64,000 nt of DNA from Cannabis sativa (GCF_029168945.1 NC_083607.1:40037257-40101256), one strand, 5' to 3'; positions 34,294 to 49,473 are shown, counted from the first letter of the stretch. Notes: generated by a model not told the origin, from the letters alone. A program made the numbers and translations.

Positions 34294-36734
34294 AAAATTA
34301 TTTTTTTTTAATTAAAAGAGCTTTTTAAATGATTACAAGGTTATTTTTGTCTTAATCTCAATTTAAAAAATTGCATGCTTTCAGTTTTAGCGATTCATGA
34401 TTTCGAGGCACATCATTAGCACTAAATTCCCATCTTTTCTAATTCTCTTTTGTTCCCATCTGTTAGATCTTTATTCTTTCGATCTACCGATGATCATCCT
34501 TAAAGTATAAAACTCAAGAGAAAACAACCACTTCACCATTTTATGCCTTTCAACTCTTTGAGCTTTTTTGTAAAAATCATTCTCAACTTTTTAGTACCTT
34601 GCATGCCTTCTCTATCATTGACTTATTTTCTCCGAGTTTCTTCAGATTTAATCCTCAACTTCAGGAGTTCAGAGAGTACGCTGATTCACTCATCTCAATC
34701 CCAGTTTCAGAACTCTCCCTTGTGCAAAAATCCACATTTGAGCAGTAAGTGGTTTATACTTTTCCTTTTGGTATTTCTTTTTTCTCAGTTGGTACTCTTA
34801 TTTTTATAATTAATTGCATCATTGCTGACTTTGTTTGGTTTAAGTAACTCCTATTTAGTTTTTGGATAATTTTTAGTGTTAAAAAGAGAAAAAACTTAGG
34901 AATTTATTATATTCATAGGCTTCTAGTTTGAATAAATTTCTTCTAAAAATTAGAATTATTCTTTTTTGTAAAAATGTCCCAGTCTAATTTTGAAAATTCA
35001 ACTCCAGATTTCCTAGAAATAGAATGTCCTAAGGAATTAACCCTTCCATTCAAACCCAAAATCAAGAAACCTCAATCCAAACATGAGATAAATGATGCCA
35101 AAATTAGGGACCATTCAATAAAAACCAATCTGGATGAAGTTGCTAGTCGCCATAGGTGATTTTTACAAGAGATAACTGAGGGTAAACATCGTTATCTGTG
35201 AGATGCAGCTTGACCTGAACCTCAGTCTTTATCTTCTATCCCTTTAGCAAGACCCTTGTTTTTACATCAAGGCACTGTTGCTTTTTCATCAGGTGACCTT
35301 GACTCTGCTCTACGGATAAATTTGAAGGCCTAGCCCTAGGGCTTGGGTGACCCTTTCTTTCCACAAGAGTTGGTTTGTGTATCTTTGTTGTCCCTAGGAG
35401 CATTTTCCTCTGGCCATAGCTAATAGCTCTTCTTTTGGGGCTCAGCCATTTTGTCATTTGTTGGATTATAGGATTCAATCCTGAGATGGTTAAACTTTCC
35501 CACTATTGGGTTTTTAGTGTTGAGGTTCCCTTTTGCTACCATGTTTTGCAGCTGTAAGGGGCTTTCTTGTTTTTTGTGTGCAACTTTTTCTTGCTCTACC
35601 ATTTTCCTCTATTAGTCTAAGACTACTTACCTTAAGCTCAACGTCTTTGTGTCTTTCTCATAATATTCTTCATATTTTTTGTCAAGGCTTTTGCCATAGT
35701 CATCTCTTTAATCCTCGTCTTGGCCTTCTTAGTTATCTTCATTGATGGAAATTTCATCAACATATTCTTCTTATTGCTAGCTTTTCCAAGGTGGGAAGCT
35801 GGCCACTTTTTTATGTCTTACACCGTCTCCCATGACACCCACCTGAATGTCTGATGGGGGAGGCCAGTTTAGAATATCAACAACATCTTTTCCATTATCA
35901 TTTTGAGGAGATGGCTTTCCAGTCAAGTATCTAGTTGAAACCATGGTTGTAGAAGACAACGATAGTAAAAAATTCCTTCAAGCTTTTATTGAAAGCAACA
36001 AAATATTTACCGAGATTTTTAAAAACTAATTAAGAAATAGATTAAACTAAAAAAAAATTAAAGATAAAAGAGACAAGTATTTTTTACATGGTTGGGACGT
36101 TAATGAGCCTTAGTCCACGAGTTAATATTGAACTCTATGGATATGGAGTATCTTACACAATTTTTCTTGTCAAATTTCTAACCAGAGTGTGTGGCTAAAA
36201 TTTTGTAACCCTTTGCATGAAGAGTTAAAGCCCAACTTATAGACTGAAGTCAGGTTCTCGAGTGAACCTGGACTCGCTAGGGTTTTCATGTGAAATAAGC
36301 CCACTAATAGGGTGAGATTAAAGTGTTTTTTTGTTGTCCGTACAGTCCATACAATTTTTTGTTGACAAGTGGCCATGCATTGCCGATCAGGTACAATAAA
36401 TGTTAGAGTAGTGGATGTTTGCCAAGAGTAGTTTTTTTATGCGCAATTCCCAGGTCTTACATAGGGGACAAACCCCTGATTCCATGAGATTTGGTGTCAA
36501 AGGGGGTGCCATGTAGGACTACTCCCAAACACCTCTTCGACTACTCTTCCAGGATTACTCCTTAGGATATCCCATCGTGTTTCTTTGAGTCTTCACTTCT
36601 CTAAACCAGGGTCATCCTTTTGGGACCAAAAAGTCTTGCTTTGTCGAGATAGAGTTATAGTTGAACTTAGAGTAGTGGTTCGGCTCCGCTCGTGGACTCA
36701 CCCACTAATTTGTTTAGGCCTAAAGAATGGGTAT
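34294..36734 (-). pseudogene. Decayed retrotransposon internal sequence and LTR remnant
   Basis: Short minus-strand open pieces (35777-35959, 35420-35602, 35236-35478) are hydrophilic and Lys/Pro-rich, like the start of a gag, but too broken to classify. To their right (about 36000-36130) the minus strand reads 'ggactaaggctcattaa' then 'cgtcccaaccatgtaaaaa', resembling the U5 end of the LTR at 36735-37481. This suggests a 5' LTR remnant in minus orientation followed leftwards by gag. Low certainty; nothing intact. Confidence 0.35.
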
Positions 36735-37481
36735 TGTTGCCCTTAATTTTGCCCAAAATACTTGGACCATGCGACTGCGACGCGTGGATCTGAAAAATAT
36801 GACTATGAGATATATTAACTAAGTTTTTTTGGATCAAGAGTATCAACAAGAAAATACCTCCCGGAGAAGATATGAGGACTCCACATACTCCTGGAGGATA
36901 GAACTATGGCAAAGCACCTCCAGGAGATACCAGACCCCATTTGAACAGTCGCCTCGCATTTAATGCCGCATGGGAGAAGACGTATTGAAACTGCCATAAG
37001 CAATAAGTCTGACGGCGTAACCCCTCTGCTGTAGCTATTACGCTATGATTAATAAGGCTAGTGACGGCTACTTTATGAGGGATCACATCAGTCAAAGAGG
37101 GATAAAGGATTATATCCACCTAACTCCTCAAATTCCTAGGGTATAGGTCATGCATTTCCCATTCTGTATCTGCTGGGAATATGTGCCCCTACTGAAACTG
37201 CAAAGAAAGTAAAATAGTTCGGTTGTAGGGATCACCTCAGAAAAATACTATAAATATCCCCCAAACACACTAAAATGGGGGTCGAGAATTTTGGGTTTAT
37301 AAGAGTTAAAGAGAGAAAAAACTACCAAGAACATTCTCTTTAATAAATACTCTCATAAATAAAAAAGAATCGTGCACTAAGGCTCATTAATGTCCCAACC
37401 GCGTAAAAATCCTATGCATTAAACTTCCTACAGCTTTCTCATATATATTATTAAGTTGGTTGCCGAAAACCTCAGCCAACA
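36735..37481 (+). mobile_element. Probable solo LTR, gypsy (Tat-like) type
   Basis: A 747-bp segment from TGTTGCCC to GCCAACA, flanked by GGTAT (36730-36734) and GGTAC (37482-37486), a TSD with one mismatch. A TATA box (CTATAAATATCCC, near 37245) and a downstream 'cactaaggctcattaatgt' U5 block support plus orientation. No PBS or PPT adjoins it. Confidence 0.55.
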
Positions 37482-37486
37482 GGTAC

Positions 37487-38057
37487 GTAAATTGATTTGC
37501 GGATTTTAAAGGTACACGTGCCATCTATTAGAAAACGCGAATAACAATAACTGTAGTAACAAAAAATAATTAACGATAACTTATTTTTGATAAGTACAAG
37601 TAAACAAGTTTCAATTTATTTTAATTTCTAACTAGAAAATTACTAGAAAAGGAATCATTTTTTTATTTTTCATTTCAAGAGTAGTAAATTTAAATCAATT
37701 CTAGTGATGTCTTTTTTTCATTAAAATTTAAGAATGGTTACATTTTTTACATTATAATTTAACAATATTTATGTATTAATATTGTAATATAAAGCTTTCA
37801 AAAAAAAAAAATAAATAAATAAAGCAATTTGATTTTTTTATGTTACTAGTCTTTTGTCCTTTATTTTCTAATGTAACGGTTTCTCATGTTAAGCGTACGA
37901 CCAATAAGGATGCTCACGATTTAGCTAAATTTACATTAAGGGTGGATGAGACTTGTTTTTAGTTGGAGGCTATCCTTTTGCCTATTTACACTTGAAATTC
38001 CGTATTTTAATATTCCCAGTTTTATTATTTAATTAAATGTTTAATTAAATGCAGAAT
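37487..38057. other. AT-rich stretch, no gene seen
   Basis: I see no coding sequence or clear repeat boundary. It ends with a short AT-rich direct repeat ('atttaattaaatg' twice near 38028-38052). Confidence 0.5.
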
Positions 38058-38945
38058 AATGAAACTGGTACTGAAACAGTTTTTCTGTAGCTACAGAAGA
38101 CAATTTTGTAACTCCAGAATAAACCAGAAAAACAAACAGTGCAAAAAAGTAAAAATACACAAGGTTTTTGTACGTGGTTTCAACAATCCTTTCAGATTGT
38201 TACTAGTCCACGGGGCCACGCCCAGAGATAAGATTCATTATATCGGTATCAAAAATACAAAGTAATTGACTTATGCATAATTAGACTCCCTTTTATTGTA
38301 TGTCGCAAGCTTGATGTATTCCACCGACTAAACGAATCTTGATAAAACTCCAAGAGCTCGAAATCCCTTCGATCACCTTAAAGAGTGCTTGAATCCTCTT
38401 GATGCAAGACTTAAAAAGCAATCTCCCGAAAGCTTGTAAAACCTTCTCCCGAAGGTTGAGTGCTTGAATACTCCTGATGTAAGACTTGAAAAGTAATCTC
38501 CCGAAAGTTTTGAAAAACCTTCTTCCGAAGGTTAAGTGCTTGAATCTTCCCGATACAAGACTTGAAAAGCAATCTCCCGAAAGCTGTAAAAACCTTCTCC
38601 TGAAGGTTGCACTGATGTTCTTCTTCGTTGTAGACTTGAATACAGACTCAAGACAATACAAACTACAAATAAATAGAGTAAACCTAGCTGCTATAAGGTT
38701 TATTTATAATCAATATACACCTTATTGACAGCTTACACACGGTCTAAACAAGACCCCAGCCCATTAGAAATTTCCCTAAAATAATTCTTCAAACAGTCCA
38801 GGTTTTACCATTTCTGTACTTACAGAATCGTAGGCAGTAAGTACAACTTTCCTTTTATAGAAAAGGAAATTTCAACTCCGGTTTTCTCTTCAAGAAATCT
38901 GATCTAAGAAAATGGGAAACTCAAAGGGAACGACTTTCACTTTCC
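38058..38945 (-). mobile_element. Copia-type LTR-like segment with tandem repeat
   Basis: Shares architecture with the LTR of the element at 51860-56940: 'ggggccacgcccagagataagatt' near 38211 against 'ggggtcatgcccagagaatgaaatt' near 56574. A 76-77-bp repeat is present in three copies. Boundaries and orientation are inferred from that resemblance and are not fixed by a TSD. Confidence 0.4.
38383..38608. repeat. Three tandem copies of a ~76-bp unit
   Basis: Units start at about 38383, 38458 and 38533. Each contains 'agtgcttgaat', 'caatctcccgaaag' and 'aaaaccttctcccgaagg' with small changes. The unit itself holds an inverted pair (cttctcccgaag). The minus-strand open frame across it is a by-product of the period. 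Confidence 0.85.
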
Positions 38946-39180
38946 ATAACCAAAATGAAAGACAGTCAACCTATTCCTGCAATTGCGGTCAGTCTCGCTA
39001 GCTCTTTAGTTGTCGCCCCCTACTTGCTCATTCGCAATTATTACCACAAGAAAGTAGCCCCTTTCTCCAAGGGGGCTTATGCACTCCACAACTTTCTTAT
39101 GTTATGGGGGAGCCGTGTTTTGAAGTCTGTATCGCACTAATGAGAGGAGGTGGCACCAGATAGTTTGTTGATGAAGAACT
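38946..39180. other. Short unassigned segment
   Basis: About 235 bp of more balanced composition containing a 61-codon open frame (38955-39140) that I do not recognise. It lies between two LTR fragments and is probably part of a retroelement. Confidence 0.3.
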
Positions 39181-39733
39181 TGTTTGAATTTATTTTACCA
39201 GGATTTTAGATCTACTCACAAGTATGTTGTTTAACTTTCTAAAACGATAAAATATGAACTTTCTAAAACGATAAAATAAACACATATAAAGTTAAGAAAA
39301 CCTTACATTGATGCAGTGGAATTAATGTCTCCTTCCACTCAGATCTCTAACCCTTGTATCCTTTCTGTGGCAGAGTATTATTAAGATCTGAGCCCGAATG
39401 TCCTTCTTCTTTATGTGTGATCCTTCACAGTCTTCCAATCTATGATTGAGTTACCACTTGCTGTGTGTGGGCACTTACTCTATCACTAAGGTTCAAAATT
39501 TATGAAGAAGAAAAGAGAGAGAATGATTTCAGCCAAAGAAGAGAAAGGGAAGGCTCAGTTTTCTGAAGAGAGAATTTTCTGAGAGAAAAGCTTGTGAAAA
39601 TTTATGATTTGACTGAGCCAACACTTTCTATTTATAGGCAACTACTAGGTTTAGGTTAGGAATTATTTTGCATTAAAATAATGAAAATATCAATTTGAAA
39701 AACCACTATAAGTGGTCAGCCATGGTGTGTAAT
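39181..39733 (-). mobile_element. Truncated LTR of the A/B family
   Basis: Begins TGTTTGAATTTATTTTACCAGG and follows the element A LTR up to 'ccatggtgtgtaat', where similarity stops. It keeps the R-U5 part with the minus-strand TATA box region (near 39629) but has lost U3. A 24-bp block ('aactttctaaaacgataaaa' plus 'tatg') is tandemly duplicated at 39233-39280. Confidence 0.8.
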
Positions 39734-42700
39734 AAATTATACAATGGCATGTGTGTGTTAACAATAAAAATAACAAAAGATTTTAAAATTACAATTGTTT
39801 GAAGAAATCACTCAATAAATTTTAATGTTTCATAATTTTCTCTGTTTTTTTTTTTTAATCAGATCAAATAAATTTTTTTTGACTTGGCAAAAGAAACATG
39901 GTGAAGAAGAAGAATATCGATGGAGAAGAAAATGTCATCAGTGAAAAGTCTAATGGAGAAGAAAATATCTGAGAACAATCGCACCAAAGGAGATTGATTT
40001 TTGAATGAAGAATTGTAGGAGAATGGTGAGAGAAAAAATCGCACAAGAAGAGAGGAAGGGAGTAAACTCTTCAATTTGAAGGAATGGGTTAAAATATATA
40101 TCAGATACCACTTATATACGAATCTAGGTATTTCCATCTTTTTAGTTTTTAATTTTTTTTTTCCAGATTTTAAAATATTTCTTTATTTATCCATATTTTT
40201 TAATTAAGCTTAAAATTTTTCTAAATTTATATAAAAACCTCAAATGAGAAATGATGAGATCCACATATTAGCAATTAATATTTCATCACTTATTAAAAGT
40301 TATCATTTTACATTATATATTTTTTTTCACTGTGTTTTTCCTTTTTTCTTATTGTTGTTTATAAACACAAATAAAGAAAAAAAAAGATTAACATTAATTT
40401 TCAAGAATTATCTTAAATTTCAATTTTTCACTAAATGAAATAAAATAAAAAAAAAAAGAAGAAGAAGAAATTATTAGAAAGATGAAGATAGATTAAAAAA
40501 CATATATCAAGAGAGAAAAAGAATATGGAGAAGAAGACTGAGGGCTTAAGGAGAGAGAAAGACATAAAAGAGAAAGGAGGAGGATAGATCGATTAATTAT
40601 ATTAGTGAGGTCCATAATATTGAATAAAACTAAATAATAAACTAATAAAAAAAGTAATTATAAAAAATTTGTAAGATGATAGACTATATGATGGACACGT
40701 TGGAGACAAATAACATTTCTCAAATAAATAGCAAATGCCAAAAAATAAAGCTGAATAAAAAAATATTTTAATCAATTCTAGTTTAAATATGTTACATTCT
40801 AAGACCACGGTATTAGAACAAGCTATTAAATGTCCTATTGACATTTAGGAAATTCTTCATAGAACAAGCTATTAAATGTCCTATTGACATTTAGGAAATT
40901 CTTCATAGAAGAATCCTAAATAATATATATATCTAAAGTTTCATTTTTATAGTTTTTTTTTCTTTGTAAAGGTTGACAAAATAAGTTTTTTTTTTTTTAA
41001 AAAAAAATATTTTATAAGAAAAATTAAAAGAAAATAGTTAAAAGAAATATGAAAAACATAATATTTTACATAAAAGAAGTAATTAATTAATTACCCTAAA
41101 TTATTTTTCGCATATTTTTTAATTTTTTTTTTTTTTGCATGATTTTTATTTTTAAAAAAATAAATTTATATTTAGTATGTAAACTTCATAAAATTTGTAA
41201 ATTTGACTAGTACTCACCAAAAAAAAAAAATACAATATGTTTGGCCCTCAACGACCCTTTGTCTGGTTCCGCGAGTGGGAGTAGTGACCCCAAATAGTGC
41301 GACAAAATTGAGTCGTAATTGAAGGTTATATCGCACGTGTGAATGGCAGAGGAGGAGCTTAATAGTCAAATGAAAGGCACACACACATGATAGGTGGGTG
41401 AGTGTGGCGATGAATATGGAATGGACACTTAGTGTAGGTCAAAACGTAGAGTAGAGGGTCCCCCTTTCTGGTTCCATTAATTCCTAGCTAGTGTATAGAG
41501 ACAACGACAAATGATGTTCAAACCTTCAATTTGTGGAAAGTGAAACAAATTAAGGACCGATTGGGAAGTGTTCAAAAGAAACCATAAGTCCATATATGCA
41601 TGCATCTTAAATTGGTCAAATCTGCCCCATGTGACATTTCTTGTTTACTTTCTTTACCACTGTAATTAATTAATTTAGTTTTATTCCTTAATAAACATGA
41701 CAAGAAAGCCAATCACCCAAATTCTTTTCTACTTAAGATAAGCCCTCCAATCTTTTCCCCAAGGCCTACTTTAGGGTCATAGGTAAATTATATTATGGCG
41801 CATGGTTGTTAATTCAAATGAACATATATAAGGAGAAATAGCATTTGGACTCCTCATATTTGATCAACATTACTTGTACGACGTGATCTTCGGGGCAAAA
41901 TATATTATCAATTATAGAGGAAAGACCCCAAAGTTTAATAATATATTATATACAAGAGAAGAGATAACGTTTTGAAATTCTGTATGGAGAGCGACAGAAT
42001 AATTAATTAACTGTCAAAAGCCGAAACAAGTGCGAAAAAACAAAATGTCAAAAGCTTAAAACTAGAGAAAACCAAGCAATATGTCAAAAGCTGAAGAGAA
42101 ATATTCTTTGTGAACTAGTACTATCAGTGTGTACATAAATATAGATGACGCAAATAGATTTATTTACCACCCTTAATTTTTTTTTTTAATTTTTGGACAA
42201 TGACAATGTTTTTCATTTAAAAATTAATAATCATGTTAACAGCGCTTAATGTTTACCACTTCATGTCTTTTTCAAAGAAAGCGAATACAATTGACTGAAT
42301 CAATATTGAATTTTTTTTTTTTTTGAAAAGGGAATCAATATTGAATTGGTTGAAAACATTTCATCTCTCTAATCTATCTCATATATAGCATATAAATTTT
42401 GGTTTATATATCTACCTAGTAATGTAAACCTTCTCCGTCTAGAGTAGAGACTTCACACAAATGAAATTTAAAAATTTTTTTAGCTAAATATTTATTGGTA
42501 TGTATATATATATGTTAAATTAGTTATTTTACATTTGTACCTAGTCCTCTCCATCTAAAGATATATCATGTTAAAAAAGAAAAAGATATATGCTAATGAA
42601 TAAATGATATATGTGCTAAATTTAAAATATTATTACTATGATATAATTCTAGTCAAAATAATTTAAGAACACATACTTTCCTGTCTTTTCTTTGTCAATT

Positions 42701-43256
42701 TTTTTAAAGACATACTTTAAAACTATATAAAATTAATCACAATTAATCGAAGGTGCTTCATTAATAATTAGTTCAAAAAAAGGTTTTTTTTTTCTTTCTT
42801 TCTAAGCAGAAATGAAAAACTGAAGCTTCTGTGTGTGTTCGACGATTATTTTGAGTAATCAATTATTTCACATTAGATGAAAAAGACTCAATTACTCAAA
42901 TATAATAGAAAGAAACGTAAAATATAATTAAATTGAAAAAGGAAAAGAGATGCTATTGATATAGTCAAATTAGAATTTAATTGTTGTAGTCATCGATTTT
43001 TTGTTTGCAGATCAACAAACATTATATATGAAAAATACATAATATTATCTATATCTCACCAACAAAACTATAATATTTTTATATTTACATCTCTATATCA
43101 CTTAGTGAAACTCATGGAAAATGTATTGGTAGAACAGATTGTCACACGCGCACATAAACATTTTACAAAAATAAAAAATAAAAATCGTTACATAAATATT
43201 TTATTTTTTAAAAACTTAGATTTGGTAAGTGTGAAAAGTGAATTAATTAGTAATAA
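39734..43256. other. Gene-free AT-rich region
   Basis: About 3.5 kb with no coding region I can support. Short open frames are AT-driven. The part at 41220-41900 has more even composition and could be unique genomic DNA. The only structured feature found is the duplication at 40815-40906. Confidence 0.5.
40815..40906. repeat. Exact 46-bp tandem duplication
   Basis: The 46-base unit starting agaacaagctattaaatgtc is present twice without a mismatch (40815-40860 and 40861-40906). The end of the second copy runs into a short inverted pair, 'aggaaattcttc' and 'gaagaatcct'. Confidence 0.95.
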
Positions 43257-43289
43257 AATTTAATTAAGTATTTTTTTTCACATGAAATT

Positions 43290-43560
43290 GCAACTTCATT
43301 AATTTAGCATTTCGAATACAAAATAGTCTGAAGATCAGAGAGAATAGAAGTCCCAAGAATGCTACGACCAGATAAAAATCGAACGTGCCTAGCAACAAAG
43401 TGGGCAGCTCGATTGGTTGATCGTCTAACAAAACGTAAATGAACATCAGAAAGAGAGGATACTAATTTTCTACAATCATTAACAACTAAGCTTAACACAG
43501 AATTCATTGGCTGAGTAGAATGAATTGCTTGGACGGCGAGCTCGATCATAACGCCTTTCT
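43290..43560 (-). pseudogene. LINE ORF2, RNase H-like C-terminal domain
   Basis: The minus strand encodes the end of a plant LINE RNase H domain. Recognisable parts are a helix with AVQAIHS, LVVNDCRKLVS (the acidic DCR step) and the terminal motif RRSTNRAAHFVAR. The preceding part of the domain (to about 43700) is traceable only through frameshifts. RNase H in plant L1 elements degrades the RNA template during second-strand synthesis. Confidence 0.75.
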
Positions 43561-44856
43561 AGTGATTCGTTTTCATCCAACTGAGAGCTTCTTTAATGCA
43601 TATTGATTCAATTATTTCTGCTGGAAAATAGCCTCCATGATACACGACTTGAATGTGGAGTGTAGAAGCATGATGATCACGGGCCACAATTCCAAACCCA
43701 TAGGAATTTTCTTACTCGAATAAAGTAACATCAACATATATCTTGATAATTTCTAATTCTGGTTTAACCCAAAGCTCATTTTGATCACCTATATTATCAA
43801 AGAATATAGATGAAAGACAAGTAATATCTTGAGCTTTTCTTCAGTGATCAAGAGAAGTAGTTGCTGATACCATAACCTCTTTCAAAGAGGGGGTTTGATT
43901 TTTTCAAACTTTTTTAATACGAGTTTTCCACAATGCCCAGCAAACCATTCCTATTTTACACACATCTTCAATAGCTACAGACGAGTAAATGTGTTCGAGC
44001 CAAGAGGGAAAGGTACCTGGAGGATTTGGACAAGGAACACCGAGTTGGTGCCAACAAGCAGCAGCCAAAGAATAATAAATAAGAGCATGTGCAGTGTTTT
44101 TCAGGTTGGAAAAGGCTCGTAGGGCAGAGAATAGAAATGTTCATATGTTTAGTGACAAGGTTTAAACAAGTAGGAAGACAATTTTTCAAGGCTCGCCACA
44201 ACATGTTCTTAACTTTAGGTGGTATCTTCAGCTGCCATCAATCTTTCCAAAAGCCGAAATTGTTTATTGCAGGTCGTATTGCCTTTTCTTTCTGTAGCAA
44301 CAAGTAGGCACTACTAGTACTGAAGCTGTCATTTGCTTCACCAATCTAGTACATGCAGTCGCCTTCATCTGTAATGCTCAGTGGGAGGCCGAGAATGAGA
44401 CTGGCATCTCTGGAATTGAACATGTCACAGACCAGGTCTTGATCCCAGCTGCCTAAATCAGTGGAGAAACGAGAGGAAACTTGCTAGTTTAACAGGTCGG
44501 GATTGTGAGTTGTGACATAAGGTTGGTTCTTGTCAGGAAGCCACGGGTGGTGTAGTATGCTGGTATTTGTACCTGATCGTATGGTGTGACGGGCTCCTAA
44601 CTTGATTATCTTTTGAGCACTCCAAATGCTTTGCTAGACAAAGTTGGGATTGGAGCCAAGATCCACATTGAGAATACCAGAGTGGGGAAAATATCTTGCT
44701 TTTTATACCCGGCTGGCAAGTGTGTTTGGATTACATAATAATCACCAACCTTGCTTAGCAAGCATAGCAAGATTGAAGTCAGTTAAATGTCGAAATCCCA
44801 TACCTCCGAGATTTTTATGAGTGGCCATTCATTCCCAAGACATCCAAATGATCCCA

Positions 44857-46138
44857 TTACCTTCCATTACCTTTACTTGCACTAGTTTTCCACCAAAACC
44901 GAGCGATAAGTTTTTCAATCTCTTGACAAGTACCAATAAGAATTAAAAAGACGCGCATGGAATAAGTAGGGAGCGATTGAATCACTGTCTTGAGGAGAAT
45001 TTCCTTACTTGCTCTGGAGAGGAACTTATCGTGCCAACTATTTAGACGATTAATGAGTTTATTCTTGAGGAAACCAAGAATAGCATTTTTATTACGGTCA
45101 ATGATGTTGGGAAGGCCTAAATAATGGCTGCCTTCAGAAGCTTCCATCATGCCAATAGTGTTGCAAATGTGTTCACGGAGAAGGGGGTCCGTATTAGGAC
45201 TAAAAAAAATTTTGGACTTGGAAACATTCACTTTCTTGCCTGAGGCATTCTCAAAGGAGTGAAGGAGATTGAGAAGATTAGCAGCTGCCCCTTGAGTAGC
45301 TTGACAAAACAAGTAATTGTCGTTAGCGAAAAGCACATGAGTAATGGAGGGAGCACGATTGGCAACACGGATGCCACGTACGATGCCATTAGATTCGAAT
45401 TGTTCTATTAAAGAGGAGAACCCCTCGGCACAAATAATGAAGAGATAAGTGGAGAGCGGGTCACCTTGACGAATTCTTCAAGTAGGAATGATTGGCCCAA
45501 TGACACGGCCACTATGAACAATGGAATATCTAATTGAAGAAACACACTGCAATATAAGATTGATCCATCTGTCTGGAAACCCCATTCTTCACATAACATC
45601 TCAAAGATAGTCCCATTCAACCTGGTCATAGGCTTTACTCATGTCTTGTTTAATTGTCATATAGCCCTTTTTTCTTTTTGTCTTCCGTTTCAAATAGTGC
45701 ATGACTTCAAAGGCGACCATGACATTATAAGAGATCAATCATCCAGGAATAAATACACTTTCCATGTCGGAGATAAACTTGTCAATAATGTTTCTCATTC
45801 TTTTAGCAAGAACTTTTCCATCCACTTTATAAAGAACATTACCTAGTGCAATAGACGAAGATCAACCATAGAAGAGAAATTTTTTTTCTTCTGGATCAAG
45901 ACAAGATTAGTATCATTGGCCCCAATGGGGAAAATACCAGTATAAAAAAAATTCTTTAACAAATTGAATGATATCCTTACCAACAATATTCCAATGAGTT
46001 TGATAAAAACTTGGACCCATGCCGTCGGGGCCTGGCGCTTTGTTAGGATATATTTGGAATAAAACCTGCTTAACCTCCCCATCTTGAATAGGCTGTAAAA
46101 GAACATTATTTTGAGCAGTATCAACAGAGCAATTAACA
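44857..46138 (-). pseudogene. LINE ORF2, reverse transcriptase domain (part after the solo LTR)
   Basis: The minus-strand frames carry the RT palm and thumb. In the 45843-46138 piece are 'P-G-P-D-G-M' (plus-strand near 46020), a feature of plant L1 RT, and FFYTGIFP. In the 44857-45336 piece the catalytic YADD/FADD box reads FAND, so one catalytic Asp is Asn. It is followed by LFCQAT, KSKIFFSPN, HYLGLP, SWHDKFLSRASKEILLK and a C-terminal ARFWW. Frameshifts lie near 45400 and 45640-45840. The domain is catalytically dead as it stands. Confidence 0.88.
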
Positions 46139-46143
46139 CCATT

Positions 46144-48242
<2,099 letters not shown>

Positions 48243-48247
48243 CCATT

Positions 48248-49473
48248 AGCAACCATCTAAAATTGTGAAACACCGGCAGTGTACAAGGTTGAAAAACAGT
48301 CGGAGATGACATTTTCTAGCCTTGAATCCCAGTCCTTCATGACCTCGTGGCTGTCTTGTAAAGTATGAATTTGGTTAGTACGTTTCCAAGTGCTAGCATA
48401 CGCATGGAAGTACTTGCTATTTTTATCTCCTCCATGAAGCCAATGTTTCTTAGACCTCAATTTCAAATATAGCTCTTGTTGGGCAAGAATTTCAAAGTAA
48501 TTAGTCTGCTCAGTAATAAAATCTTGGATATTAGTAGCATCAGTACTACATCTTAACTGAGATAACTTTTGTTTGCTATGAGACAAGCATTTTTTGAAAT
48601 TACCTGTAAGTGTGAGGCCCCACGTATCTAAATTGATGTTATAGGCTTTGATCTTGTCAATGAGAAGAAGATGGTTTTACTTTCCAAGCAATCTTTAACA
48701 ATCTAATGGCAAAGGGGCTCATGGCTTCAGCAGTTCTCATACTGGAGATCATATGTCTTACTTGACAGCCATGGAGGTTTTAGTTCTAGGATGATAGGAG
48801 TGTCATCAGAGGAGGAAAAATTGCCATTAGTAAGAGTAGCTTGGGGAAAAGACTCGAGCCAATGGTGAGAGACAAGAGCTTTATCCAACTGAATTTCAAC
48901 ACAATTTGGCGTACCTATTCTATGTTCCCAGATAAAAGGGTAGCCCCAAAGCTCCAAGTCGACTAACTAGAAACTGAATAGGACTTCTTGGAAACCAGTA
49001 ATGAGGGACGAAGGGTAGGGCCGACCTCCTTTCTTCTCAGTTTGACTGCTAATTTTATTAAGATCTCCAATTAAACACCAAGGTAACTGGGAAGCAAGAG
49101 CAAGGTCATGAATGAGCTGCCATGTTTTGTATTGCATGCTTCTATTTGGTTCGCCATAGATGCCTATTAAATGCCAAACCAAAGTGTTGGGCACCAAAAT
49201 TTTAGCATCAATATAATTTTGTGAATAGCTTAATAATCAGACCTTTTCTTGGGCTTTCCATAACAAAGCAATGCATCCTTTGTGGCCTTGGGCCTCAACA
49301 CAAAAACCACCTTCAAAACTTAATTAGACTCTTAACCTATCCACCACATCTTTCTTGCATAAAGTTTCACATAAAAAGATAAAATTAGGTTTCTTTTGAA
49401 AAACAATATCCTTTAGGAATTTACAAGCCCGTGGGTTCCCAAGCGCACGGCAATTCCACCTGATGAAACTCAT
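48248..49473 (-). pseudogene. LINE ORF2, endonuclease domain and RT N-terminus
   Basis: ORF2 starts at the ATG at 49473-49471 (MSFIRWNCRALGNPRA), which overlaps the ORF1 stop as ATGA. The exonuclease-endonuclease-phosphatase fold follows: FLCETL (metal-binding Glu), CLIGDLNKI (GDFN-type catalytic step), IQLDKALV (the RLD step, decayed) and SSSDDTPIILEL (the SDH step, with His changed). Early stops interrupt it near 49360 and 49190. The segment 48257-48586 is the linker before RT (KHWLHGGDKNSKYFHA). The solo LTR enters right after it. Confidence 0.88.

Noticed and set aside
34543..34809. 88-codon hydrophobic frame that looks like a membrane protein
   Set aside because: T-rich, low-complexity sequence between LTR remnants; no family resemblance.
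38293..38661. 122-codon minus-strand frame with repeated peptide blocks
   Set aside because: Product of the 76-77-bp tandem repeat in an LTR-like segment; no known domain.
39859..40137. Minus-strand 92-codon frame rich in Phe and Ser
   Set aside because: Compositional artefact of GA-rich DNA; no start context or homology.
44089..45846. Plus-strand frames of 66-75 codons
   Set aside because: Shadows of the decayed LINE ORF2 on the minus strand.
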